NCBI RefSeq assembly: GCF_003254745.1
Contig: NZ_QKXH01000001.1
Span: forward strand, 248,001-312,000
Reading direction: 5' to 3'
Length of the DNA stretch: 64,000 nt
DNA from: Flavobacterium aquariorum
GTDB lineage: Bacteria; Bacteroidota; Bacteroidia; Flavobacteriales; Flavobacteriaceae
Numbering within the stretch: position 1 is the stretch's first letter; every line of letters begins with the position of its first letter. The notes under the pieces are model-generated. The model was given only the letters and a program-made list of their open reading frames with translations, had not been told where the DNA came from and did not search any database. Of this stretch, positions 26,247 to 34,097 are shown piece after piece. Made by a program: the position numbers and the translations under genes.

Positions 26247-26254
26247 TATTTTTG
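26247..26254 (+). promoter_or_regulatory. Promoter -7 box of the phosphatase gene
   Basis: TATTTTTG, an exact TAnnTTTG, 22 nt before the ATG at 26277. Confidence 0.55.
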
Positions 26255-26276
26255 TAAAAGAAGAAATATAGAATAA

Positions 26277-27008
26277 ATGAGAACATTAGTTATTGGTGAT
26301 ATACATGGTGGTTTAAGAGCTTTGCATCAAATTTTTGAAAGAGCAAACGTAAGTCCAAAAGACAAACTCATTTTCCTGGGAGATTATGTAGATGGTTGGA
26401 GTCAATCGCCGCAAGTCATTGATTTTTTGATAGAACTAAAAACAACCCATGATGTTATCTGCATTCGTGGCAATCATGATGAATTACTGAGAGAGTGGCT
26501 AAAAGACAGCAAAGACAATGAACAATGGTATCAACATGGTGGAGAGGCTACTGTTTTGGCCTACCAAAGTGTAAATGGAGAAACTAAAAACAAACATATA
26601 AAATTCTTGGAGTCCTTGGATGATTATTACTTGGATGAACAAAATCGCATGTTTATTCATGCGGGTTTCACCAATATGAATGGAGTCAATTTTGAGTATT
26701 TTTCTAAGCTTTTTTATTGGGATCGAACACTTTGGGAAACTGCATTGGCATTAGATCCAAACATGGACCCTAATGATCTTTTTTACCCCAAACGATTTAC
26801 TTTATACAAAGAAATCTATATTGGCCACACTCCCGTTTCCCGAATTGGCAAAACCACTCCTGTCCAGAAAGCCAATATCTGGAATATTGACACCAGTGCA
26901 GCCTTCAAAGGCCCGCTGACTATCCTGGATGTTGATACCAAACAATTTTGGCAAAGCGAACTCCTACCTAGTTTATATCCCAATGAAAAAGGACGAAATA
27001 AAATCTAA
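26277..27008 (+). CDS. PPP-type metallophosphoesterase (Ser/Thr protein phosphatase-like)
   Basis: A 243-aa calcineurin-like phosphoesterase. The metal-site motifs are in order: GDIHGG (7-12), GDYVDGW (36-42), GNHDELL (65-71), then FIHAGF and IYIGHTPV for the later histidines. This is the bacterial PrpA/phage-lambda phosphatase pattern. Possible substrates include phosphoproteins or nucleotides such as Ap4A; not resolved. A solitary gene with its own promoter; the beta-barrel gene follows 39 bp later with a second -7 box. Confidence 0.88.
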   Translation: MRTLVIGDIHGGLRALHQIFERANVSPKDKLIFLGDYVDGWSQSPQVIDFLIELKTTHDVICIRGNHDELLREWLKDSKDNEQWYQHGGEATVLAYQSVNGETKNKHIKFLESLDDYYLDEQNRMFIHAGFTNMNGVNFEYFSKLFYWDRTLWETALALDPNMDPNDLFYPKRFTLYKEIYIGHTPVSRIGKTTPVQKANIWNIDTSAAFKGPLTILDVDTKQFWQSELLPSLYPNEKGRNKI

Positions 27009-27012
27009 ATAC

Positions 27013-27020
27013 TATATTTG
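27013..27020 (+). promoter_or_regulatory. Promoter -7 box of the DUF6646-type barrel gene
   Basis: TATATTTG, an exact TAnnTTTG. It overlaps a possible upstream TTG start at 27018 and so argues for the ATG at 27048. Confidence 0.55.
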
Positions 27021-27047
27021 CCGAAAATTTATTACCTAATTTATATT

Positions 27048-27572
27048 ATGAAAAAAATTATTGTCCTTTTAGTATTTATTTCTTTTGGTGCTGCAAATGC
27101 ACAACAAGCCTTCAAAGGTAAAGGTGATGCAAAAATAAATATTGGTGCCAATCTACAAGACGGGGGTTCCGGGATTCAGGCATCTGCTGATTTTGGTCTT
27201 GGAGAAAACTTTTCTTATGGATTTGTAGCTACTTATTTATTGGGAGTAGACGAATTTTCAGGTATCTATGGCGACAACACTTACTTTGAAGCAAAACCAG
27301 AATTTCAAGATCGTTTTGATGCAAAATTTAGAATTAATGCTAATTTAAGCAGTGTAATTGGTGTAGAACAATTAGATATCTATCCAGGTTTGAGCTTAGG
27401 ATTGCACAATTTTGGAGGTCACCTAGGCGGTCGTTACTTTTTTACTGAAGGTTTTGGTGTTTTTACTGAACTTGGATTCCCAATTGCAAAATACAGCAAT
27501 GATAAAGAAGTATTTGATCATTTAAATAATCAGGTTACCTTTAGTTTAGGAGCTTCGTTTAATTTAGATTAA
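27048..27572 (+). CDS. Small outer-membrane beta-barrel protein (DUF6646-like)
   Basis: A 174-aa secreted protein. Starting at 27048 gives a clean signal peptide (MKKIIVLLVFISFGAANAQ). The mature part shows alternating strands with Gly/aromatic pattern (KINIGANLQDGGSGIQASAD; FSYGFVATYLLG; GGHLGGRYFFTEGFGVF) and ends SLGASFNLD, so an eight-stranded barrel is likely. I associate it with flavobacterial DUF6646, whose function is unknown. A strong terminator follows. Confidence 0.75.
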   Translation: MKKIIVLLVFISFGAANAQQAFKGKGDAKINIGANLQDGGSGIQASADFGLGENFSYGFVATYLLGVDEFSGIYGDNTYFEAKPEFQDRFDAKFRINANLSSVIGVEQLDIYPGLSLGLHNFGGHLGGRYFFTEGFGVFTELGFPIAKYSNDKEVFDHLNNQVTFSLGASFNLD

Positions 27573-27581
27573 ATTCCAAAT

Positions 27582-27619
27582 AAAAAGTGGCTTGTTAACA
27601 AAAACAAGCCACTTTTTTT
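27582..27619. terminator. Terminator after the barrel gene
   Basis: AAAAAGTGGCTTGTT pairs with AACAAGCCACTTTTT; A/T tracts on both sides let it serve the convergent aldehyde dehydrogenase gene too. Confidence 0.9.
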
Positions 27620-27634
27620 ATGCCTTAAAATTAC

Positions 27635-29188
27635 CTACAAATCAAATTTGATTCCTTGTGCCAAAGGCAAACTTGTGGTATAATTGATGGTATTGGTTTG
27701 ACGACGCATGTACACTTTCCATGCATCAGAACCGGATTCTCTACCTCCACCAGTTTCTTTTTCTCCTCCAAAAGCACCACCGATTTCAGCTCCAGAAGTT
27801 CCAATATTCACATTGGCAATTCCACAATCAGATCCTACCACAGATAAGAAATGTTCTGCTTCACGCAAATTGTTGGTCATAATCGCAGACGATAATCCCT
27901 GTGCAACTCCGTTTTGAACATCAATTGCATTCTCAACAGTTCCAGAATATTTGATCAAATATAAAACTGGTGCAAAAGTTTCGTGTTGTACAATTTCAAA
28001 TGAATTTTGGGCTTCGGCAATAGCTGGTTTTACATAACAACCGCTTTCGTAACCTTCTCCAGAAAGTACTCCACCTTCTACTAGAATTTTTCCACCTTCC
28101 GCAACAACTTTAGTTAAAGCACTTGCATACATTTCAACTGCTTGTTTGTCAATTAACGGTCCAACGTGATTTTTCTCGTCCAATGGATTTCCGATTCTTA
28201 ATTGCCCATAAGCAGATACTACAGCATCTTTCACTTTATCATAAATACTTTCGTGAATAATCAAACGACGAGTAGATGTACATCTTTGTCCTGCAGTCCC
28301 TACTGCTCCAAAAACAGCTCCGATAACTGTCATTTTAATATCGGCATCCGGCGTTACAATAATTGCATTGTTGCCACCTAATTCCAATAATGATCTACCC
28401 AAACGACCTGCAACAGTTTGTGCCACAATTTTACCCATACGAGTAGATCCTGTAGCCGAAATCAAAGGTACACGTTTATCGGCACTCATTAATTGACCTA
28501 TTGTATAATCTCCATTAATCAAACAAGAAATTCCTTCTGGAAGGTTGTTTTCTCTAATTACCTCAGCAATAATATTTTGACATGCAATCCCGCACAATGG
28601 TGTTTTCTCTGATGGTTTCCAAACGCAAACATCACCACATATCCAAGCCAATGCTGTATTCCAAGCCCAAACAGCTACTGGAAAATTGAAAGCCGAAATG
28701 ATTCCCACAATTCCCAATGAATGGTATTGCTCATACATTCTATGTCCTGGACGTTCTGAGTGCATGGTTAATCCGTGTAATTGACGTGATAATCCTACTG
28801 CAAAATCACAGATATCAATCATCTCTTGTACTTCACCATATCCCTCTTGCAATGATTTACCCATTTCATAAGAAACCAATTTACCTAAAGCTTCTTTATT
28901 TTGACGCAGCTTCTCTCCAAACTGACGCACAATTTCTCCACGTTGTGGTGCCGGCATCAATCGAAATGTTTTGAAAGCTTCGGTAGCAGTTTGCATTACT
29001 TTTTCGTAATCTGCTGGTGTACTCATTTTTACAGAAGCAATTAATTTGCCATCTACTGGCGAAAAACTTTCTAGGATTTCTCCGTTTGAAAAATGATTAA
29101 TTCCTGTCGAAGTTCCTTCGTTTATGGCTTTAACTCCCAATTGCGCTAATGCCTCTTTCATCCCAAATTGATCTGCTATTGTTGTCAT
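27635..29188 (-). CDS. Aldehyde dehydrogenase, ALDH7/antiquitin type
   Basis: A 517-aa NAD-dependent aldehyde dehydrogenase. Catalytic Cys303 is in TAGQRCTSTRR, the general base Glu269 in LELGGNN, and the stabilising Asn168 in SAFNFPVAVW. The phrases EVQEMIDICDFAVGLSRQLHGL and GLSSAIMTNN fit the antiquitin group. That group oxidises alpha-aminoadipate semialdehyde or its cyclic form, piperideine-6-carboxylate, in lysine breakdown. The substrate is a family inference. It is monocistronic, with an inverted repeat upstream that may be an operator. Confidence 0.9.
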   Translation of the reverse strand: MTTIADQFGMKEALAQLGVKAINEGTSTGINHFSNGEILESFSPVDGKLIASVKMSTPADYEKVMQTATEAFKTFRLMPAPQRGEIVRQFGEKLRQNKEALGKLVSYEMGKSLQEGYGEVQEMIDICDFAVGLSRQLHGLTMHSERPGHRMYEQYHSLGIVGIISAFNFPVAVWAWNTALAWICGDVCVWKPSEKTPLCGIACQNIIAEVIRENNLPEGISCLINGDYTIGQLMSADKRVPLISATGSTRMGKIVAQTVAGRLGRSLLELGGNNAIIVTPDADIKMTVIGAVFGAVGTAGQRCTSTRRLIIHESIYDKVKDAVVSAYGQLRIGNPLDEKNHVGPLIDKQAVEMYASALTKVVAEGGKILVEGGVLSGEGYESGCYVKPAIAEAQNSFEIVQHETFAPVLYLIKYSGTVENAIDVQNGVAQGLSSAIMTNNLREAEHFLSVVGSDCGIANVNIGTSGAEIGGAFGGEKETGGGRESGSDAWKVYMRRQTNTINYTTSLPLAQGIKFDL

Positions 29189-29244
29189 TGTAACTTTTTT
29201 AGTTAAAATTGTTATATTTTTTCGTAAAGATATTATTTTAAGGT

Positions 29245-29281
29245 CAATTTTGATACTACTGAGATGTTAAAATCAAAATTG
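29245..29281. promoter_or_regulatory. 10-bp inverted repeat upstream of the ALDH gene
   Basis: CAATTTTGAT (29245-29254) and ATCAAAATTG (29272-29281) are perfect arms, 17 nt apart, lying about 60-95 nt upstream of the ALDH start in the 254-bp divergent gap. Operator or terminator-like role unknown; the rest of the gap holds only weak -7-like boxes. Confidence 0.4.
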
Positions 29282-29442
29282 GTACAAAATTAACTTCTTT
29301 AGAAACATACAAACTTTAATATGTAATAGTAAAATTATAGCATTTTAATGGGTTCTTTCCAATTTTACCAAAAAAACATGTCTATTAAAAAAGAAGAGAG
29401 TAATTTTATAAACTGAAAAAAATTAAAATAATATCCTTTCTA

Positions 29443-30393
29443 ATGACTTCTATTAATCGATACTTCATTGGTTTACTTTTGATATCTGTACAACTATTTG
29501 CTCAAAAAGCGGCATTTGATATAGTCCCTTTGGGTGTAAAAGGCGGTATTGACGAAAAAAATCTTTCGGCCTATTTGGTTGCTCCGATAAATACTCACGA
29601 TTATATCTGTCTCGATGCGGGAACTATAAACGCAGGGATTGAAAAAGCAATTTCGAATAAAGTATTCAATGTTTCGACAAGCGAGGTTTTAAGGAAGTAC
29701 ATCAAAGGATATTTTATTTCCCATGCACATTTGGATCATGTTTCAGGTTTGATCATTAACTCTCCTGCTGATTCCTCCAAAACGGTTTATGCCACAAAAA
29801 AATGTATGGAGATGATGGAAAATCATTATTTCAACGGAGAGACATGGGCTAATTTTGGTGATGAAGGGCCCGGTTTTCAATTAAAAAAATATCATTTTCA
29901 AACACTTAACTTCGGGGAAGAAACCAAAATTAAAAATACCACAATGACCGCAAAAGCATTTCCGCTAAGTCATGTGAATCCTTTTGAAAGCACCGCTTTT
30001 TTAATCCAAAATGGAAATAATGCAATTTTGTACTTGGGAGATACTGGCCCAGATTCAATTGAAAAAAACAATAATCTAAGTGAATTGTGGAAAGCTGTCG
30101 CTCCGCTAATTCAAAGCAAAAAATTAAACGGAATTTTTATTGAAGTATCTTTTCCAAATGAACAACCGGACAACTTATTATTTGGGCATTTGACTTCCAA
30201 TCATTTAATGGTAGAGCTTCACAAACTGGAAGAATTGGCCGGAAAAGGAACTTTAAAAAACTTCAAAATTATTATTACCCATTTGAAACCGCCGAGCCAA
30301 AACATTGTAAAAATTAAAGAACAATTGCAAAAAGGGAATGATTTAGGGGTAGAACTCATATTCCCTGAACAAGGAAAGCGTTTTACATTATAA
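29443..30393 (+). CDS. cpdP: Secreted class II 3',5'-cyclic-nucleotide phosphodiesterase
   Basis: A 316-aa protein of the class II (PDE1/CpdP) metallo-beta-lactamase-like family. The metal-binding signature HAHLDHVSG is at residues 94-102, with LYLGDTG (about 205) and IITHLKPP (about 281). A signal peptide (1-21, ending LFAQ) places it in the periplasm or outside. Members hydrolyse cAMP/cGMP; a periplasmic enzyme would act on exogenous nucleotide rather than an intracellular messenger, which is inference. It converges with the EEP gene after 14 bp. Confidence 0.87.
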   Translation: MTSINRYFIGLLLISVQLFAQKAAFDIVPLGVKGGIDEKNLSAYLVAPINTHDYICLDAGTINAGIEKAISNKVFNVSTSEVLRKYIKGYFISHAHLDHVSGLIINSPADSSKTVYATKKCMEMMENHYFNGETWANFGDEGPGFQLKKYHFQTLNFGEETKIKNTTMTAKAFPLSHVNPFESTAFLIQNGNNAILYLGDTGPDSIEKNNNLSELWKAVAPLIQSKKLNGIFIEVSFPNEQPDNLLFGHLTSNHLMVELHKLEELAGKGTLKNFKIIITHLKPPSQNIVKIKEQLQKGNDLGVELIFPEQGKRFTL

Positions 30394-30407
30394 ACTTAAG
30401 ACTGGTT

Positions 30408-31523
30408 TTACTTTTTTTCTTTTATCAAATAAACATAAACGGGAAAGTGATCGCTAAAACCAATTTCGGTGAGTGAATGCCGTAACGGATAACCTTTATA
30501 TTTTCCGCTTTTTTGGATTAAAAAAGGTTTGTTATAAATTCCCGCTTTCCAATATTGAAAAGAACTGTAATCCTTTTGCAGCAGCGAACCCGAAACCATC
30601 ACTTGGTCAAATATATCCCAAGAATCTCGAAAAGCAATCGTTCCCAATCCTCTATTGGCCATTTCTTCGAAGGGGTTGTAAATCCCAAATACGCCAACTT
30701 CCTGTAGTTTCCCTTTGGCTCCAAGCGCTTTTTTTACGCTGTTGTTAAAAGGGCTGTCATTCAAATCTCCCATGGTGATGACTTTGGCATTAGGGCTAAT
30801 GCGTTGCAGGGAGTCAATAATCTTTCTATTCAATGCTCCGGCAGCTTCCCGATAGGGACTCGATTTCTTTTCGCCTCCCGATCGTGACGGCCAATGGTTG
30901 ACAATAATATGAATTTCTTCCCCATTCAAAAAACCGGTTACCAGCAATTGGTCTCTGGTATAAATCCGATAATTTTTGGTATTGACTTGAATGACATCCT
31001 CGGTTTCTAAATTCTCCACAGCATCTGTTTTTGGAATTTCTTTGAGAGGTTGTTCTCCTTTATAAACATATAACGGAACATTTATATAACTCGTGGGCTG
31101 GAATTGTTTCTTTTGATACAATAAAGCGACATCTATTCCTCTTTTGTCTGGGGAATCAAAATGGATAATTCCATAATCTTTATCAATCAATTTGGGCTGT
31201 TTGATCAAATCTTCAAGTACATTTTGATTTTCAATTTCGGCTCCTCCAATAAATGTTGGGGAATTCGAATTTTCACCTGTACCAATTTCGGATAAAACGC
31301 GGGCTAAATTTTCTAGTTTTTGATGGTATTTTTTGCTGTTCCAATGTTGATTTCCCGTTGGTGTCCACTCTTCATCATTTACATTTGGATCATTGATGGT
31401 GTCAAAACAATTTTCAAAATTGTAAAAAGCCACTGTATGAATCGAAAAAGCCTTGGCTTGTCCACTGCTTTTTGAAATTAAAAAAAATAAAAACAAACAA
31501 AAACTGGTCTTTTTAATTATCAT
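30408..31523 (-). CDS. Secreted endonuclease/exonuclease/phosphatase-family protein
   Basis: A 371-aa EEP-fold protein with a signal peptide (about 1-22). The catalytic patterns are FYNFENCFDT (Asn/Glu), VDVALLYQKK, IIVNHWPSRSGG (His), TMGDLNDSP (Asp/Asn) and GFSDHFPVYV (Asp-His) near the end. The set is complete and typical of secreted Bacteroidota nucleases/phosphatases. Whether it cuts nucleic acids, phospholipids or other phosphates cannot be told. Its 3' end lies 14 bp from the phosphodiesterase gene, so the two secreted hydrolases converge. Confidence 0.87.
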   Translation of the reverse strand: MIIKKTSFCLFLFFLISKSSGQAKAFSIHTVAFYNFENCFDTINDPNVNDEEWTPTGNQHWNSKKYHQKLENLARVLSEIGTGENSNSPTFIGGAEIENQNVLEDLIKQPKLIDKDYGIIHFDSPDKRGIDVALLYQKKQFQPTSYINVPLYVYKGEQPLKEIPKTDAVENLETEDVIQVNTKNYRIYTRDQLLVTGFLNGEEIHIIVNHWPSRSGGEKKSSPYREAAGALNRKIIDSLQRISPNAKVITMGDLNDSPFNNSVKKALGAKGKLQEVGVFGIYNPFEEMANRGLGTIAFRDSWDIFDQVMVSGSLLQKDYSSFQYWKAGIYNKPFLIQKSGKYKGYPLRHSLTEIGFSDHFPVYVYLIKEKK

Positions 31524-31600
31524 TACACTTTCTATAATAGATTCTAGTTTAGTAAATATAGTAATTTGATTACAATTATTTGTTGCTTTTAAGAAATGTC

Positions 31601-31608
31601 TATCTTTG
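31601..31608 (+). promoter_or_regulatory. Promoter -7 box of LD-carboxypeptidase gene
   Basis: TATCTTTG, exact TAnnTTTG, with TTG about 17-20 nt upstream. It overlaps the beginning of an in-frame upstream extension (ATG at 31596), which therefore cannot be the start. Confidence 0.6.
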
Positions 31609-31655
31609 CTTTAACTCAGAATCCATATCACCATTCATTTTTCAAAAAGCTAAGC

Positions 31656-32660
31656 ATGTATACCAATCCATTTTCTTTTACTAAAAAACAATGTGTTTTG
31701 TATCCAATGCTATTACTTATTTTTGTTTTACAATCTATAAACAGTCAAGCTCAAATTACTATGATTACACCACCCTATTTACAAAAAGGAGATACCGTTG
31801 CTATTGTGGCAACCGCCAGAAAAAACGTTGATGACAACCTAAAACCTACTATAGATTTATTGCATTCCTGGGGTTTAGAAGTTGTTGTTGGAAGCACCAT
31901 CGGATTAGATCTTAATCAATTGGCGGGAACCGATGAACAGCGCGCCATCGATTTTCAGCATCAAATGGATAATCCGAATATTAAGGCCATTTGGTGTGCC
32001 CGTGGTGGATATGGTACGGTTCGCATGATTGATTTATTGGATTTTACCAAATTTAAACAGCACCCGAAATGGATTGTGGGCTTTAGTGATGTAACTGTTT
32101 TGCATAATCATCTCAATACGATGGGCTACAAATCGATACATGGCACTATGCCTGTTAGCATTGAGAAAACAGCACCCGAATCAATCTCATCTTTGAGAAC
32201 AGCACTGTTTGGCGATCCATTGGTATACAAAATTGATCCATTCCCGATGAATCGTTTCGGGAAAGCAACCGGTGAATTGGTGGGTGGCAATTTATCTATT
32301 TTATATAGTTTATTAGGATCTAAATCGGCAATTGATTGTACCGATAAGATTTTGTTCATAGAAGATTTGGACGAATACCTTTACCATATTGACCGAATGA
32401 TGATGAACCTAAAACGTAATGGCTGCCTCGAAAGTATTAAAGGAATTATTGTGGGAGGAATGACCAAAATGAAAGACAATGACATTCCTTGGGGGAAAAA
32501 CGCTAATGAAATTATTCAGGATGTAACCAAAAAATACAACATTCCTGTACTCTATAATTTCCCGGCAGGACACGTTCACGACAACAGAGCCTTAATTATG
32601 GGTAATATCGTGACTATGGATGTGAACGAGAATTGCAATACGGTGACTTTTGAAAAGTAA
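31656..32660 (+). CDS. LD-carboxypeptidase (peptidase family S66)
   Basis: A 334-aa S66 peptidase that removes the terminal D-amino acid from murein tetrapeptides. The N-terminal stretch (MYTNPFSFTKKQ then a hydrophobic run to about residue 30, ending SINSQAQ) looks like a signal peptide or anchor. The core shows KGDTVAIVATARK, ARGGYGTVRMID, WIVGFSDVTVLHNHL (nucleophile Ser in GFSD), LFIEDLDEY (Glu) and GHVHDNRA (His), completing the Ser-Glu-His set. The start at 31656 is preferred because the -7 box overlaps a more upstream ATG. Confidence 0.88.
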   Translation: MYTNPFSFTKKQCVLYPMLLLIFVLQSINSQAQITMITPPYLQKGDTVAIVATARKNVDDNLKPTIDLLHSWGLEVVVGSTIGLDLNQLAGTDEQRAIDFQHQMDNPNIKAIWCARGGYGTVRMIDLLDFTKFKQHPKWIVGFSDVTVLHNHLNTMGYKSIHGTMPVSIEKTAPESISSLRTALFGDPLVYKIDPFPMNRFGKATGELVGGNLSILYSLLGSKSAIDCTDKILFIEDLDEYLYHIDRMMMNLKRNGCLESIKGIIVGGMTKMKDNDIPWGKNANEIIQDVTKKYNIPVLYNFPAGHVHDNRALIMGNIVTMDVNENCNTVTFEK

Positions 32661-32677
32661 AATGATTTTTGCTTGAA

Positions 32678-32797
32678 GATTAATGATTTTAGATTGCAGA
32701 TGGATGCTACCAAAATCTTTAAATTAATCTCAGAATTAAAAGTTATTTTCTGTTTATTATTCACTTTTTCTACTTCTAAAATCTAAAATCGTTAATC
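32678..32797. repeat. 18-bp inverted repeat between LD-carboxypeptidase and yraN genes
   Basis: GATTAATGATTTTAGATT (32678-32695) and AATCTAAAATCGTTAATC (32780-32797) match inversely at 17 of 18 positions, 84 bp apart. Additional AATCxTAAATC words sit beside the right arm. No gene inside. Confidence 0.7.
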
Positions 32798-32813
32798 TAA
32801 AATCCTAAATCGA

Positions 32814-33173
32814 ATGGCTGCACACAACGAACTGGGAAAATTAGGGGAAGATCTTGCGGTAGATTACCTTAAAAAAAATGGGTATACTATTCTGGACACC
32901 AATTGGACATTCCAGAAAGCCGAAATTGATATTATTGCCAAAATAGAAAATACACTGGCTATTATTGAAGTAAAAACGCGTTCGTCTCTCGATTTTGGTT
33001 TGCCCCAAGATTTTGTAAAACCAAAAAAAATTCAACTACTAGTAAAAGCTGTAGATGCATACGTATGCGAAAAAGACTTGGATAGTGAAGTCCGTTTTGA
33101 TATTATTTCCGTCCACAAAGAAGGGAAATCTTTTGCAATAGAACACCTTATGGATGCTTTTTTTTATTTTTAA
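32814..33173 (+). CDS. yraN: YraN/UPF0102 family protein
   Basis: A 119-aa protein with the nuclease-like YraN pattern: GKLGEDLAVDYLKKNGYTIL, then DTNWTFQKAEIDIIAKIEN (the D of EIDII) and VKTRSSLDFGLP (Lys), forming an E-D-ExK-like restriction-endonuclease core. The family is widely conserved; the role is not established, although a Holliday-junction-resolvase-like fold has been proposed. Small stand-alone gene after a repeat. Confidence 0.9.
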   Translation: MAAHNELGKLGEDLAVDYLKKNGYTILDTNWTFQKAEIDIIAKIENTLAIIEVKTRSSLDFGLPQDFVKPKKIQLLVKAVDAYVCEKDLDSEVRFDIISVHKEGKSFAIEHLMDAFFYF

Positions 33174-33193
33174 AGAAATTTAACAATGTTATA

Positions 33194-33224
33194 TTTGTAA
33201 CAAATTGTTTTTAATGTATATTTG
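33194..33224 (+). promoter_or_regulatory. Promoter of the ACT-like gene
   Basis: TTTG (33194-33197), 19 nt, TATATTTG (33217-33224): a textbook Bacteroidota promoter. A second TATATTTG (33190-33197) overlaps the -33 position. The transcript leader would be about 45-50 nt. Confidence 0.6.
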
Positions 33225-33279
33225 CATCTGTTTTACAACCAAAAACTAAGTACTAACTACGTAAAAACCACTATGCATT

Positions 33280-33936
33280 ATGAAAACCGTTTCCTCAATC
33301 GTTGAAAATTACATCAAAACAAAGCCTTTTTTGTTGAATGCATTGTCCCTTGGCATCATCAATTTGACTTCTTTGTCAAGAAATATTATGACCGAATTGG
33401 AAAGTGAATTTGGAAAAGAAGTAAAACAAGGAGCAGTGGTGATGGCTCTGAAACGATTGACAGAAGAGTTAGATTTTAGATTGAATCACAAAATAAATAA
33501 AGTAATAAAAAACATTGGCGAAATTACTGTACGTTCTGCTTTGACGGATTACACATTTGCCGTTTCAGACACCGTTTTGAACAAACAAGCCGATTTGATT
33601 ACTGACATCAATTCGTTACCGGATATTTTTTACACCTCATCCAAAGGAGTAAATGAGACTAACATCGTGGTGAGCAATAGTGTCAATCATTTGGTTGAAA
33701 AACATTTTGCTTCAGAAAAACTGATTCAGAAATTGGATAATTTGGCTTCCATAACAGTAAAATTACCAAAAGAAAATATTGTTGTTCCCGGAATTTATTA
33801 TTTCATTTTTCAACGTTTGGCCTGGGAAGGAATTATAATCAACGAAGTAATTTCTACTTCTAATGAATTTACCATTATGGTGAGCGAAAATGAAGTAGAT
33901 GTAGCTTTCAAGGTGATTAAAGATTTGAAAAACTAA
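33280..33936 (+). CDS. Conserved protein with ACT-like C-terminus (often mislabelled aspartate kinase)
   Basis: A 218-aa cytoplasmic protein. The N-terminal half is helical (NALSLGIINLTSLSRNIMTE, then EVKQGAVVMALKRL), resembling a small DNA- or ligand-binding helical region. The C-terminal 70 residues (LASITVKLPKENIVVPGIYY, then EGIIINEVISTSNEFTIMV) follow the beta-alpha-beta pattern of ACT domains. Flavobacterial homologues are commonly called aspartate kinase, but no kinase domain is present (no KFGGTS). An amino-acid-responsive regulator is possible; this is inference. Confidence 0.65.
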   Translation: MKTVSSIVENYIKTKPFLLNALSLGIINLTSLSRNIMTELESEFGKEVKQGAVVMALKRLTEELDFRLNHKINKVIKNIGEITVRSALTDYTFAVSDTVLNKQADLITDINSLPDIFYTSSKGVNETNIVVSNSVNHLVEKHFASEKLIQKLDNLASITVKLPKENIVVPGIYYFIFQRLAWEGIIINEVISTSNEFTIMVSENEVDVAFKVIKDLKN

Positions 33937-33956
33937 AAACCAGTTCTTAGAATTGA

Positions 33957-33985
33957 AAACGAAGCTAACTGCTTCGTTTTTTTTT
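33957..33985 (+). terminator. Terminator after ACT-like gene
   Basis: AAAACGAAGC, loop TAACT, GCTTCGTTTT and nine further T residues. Confidence 0.9.
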
Positions 33986-34097
33986 GTTCAAATCTAGAAT
34001 TAACATTGACTAATCCCTAATTTTACATTTTAAGCGCAAAAGATACTGAATGTGTTTTTGTTATTTAAAAATTCGTCTATTTATAAACACAAGTGCC

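Noticed and set aside
33280..33936. Aspartate kinase
   Set aside because: Only an ACT-like C-terminus is visible; the kinase domain and its KFGGTS motif are missing.
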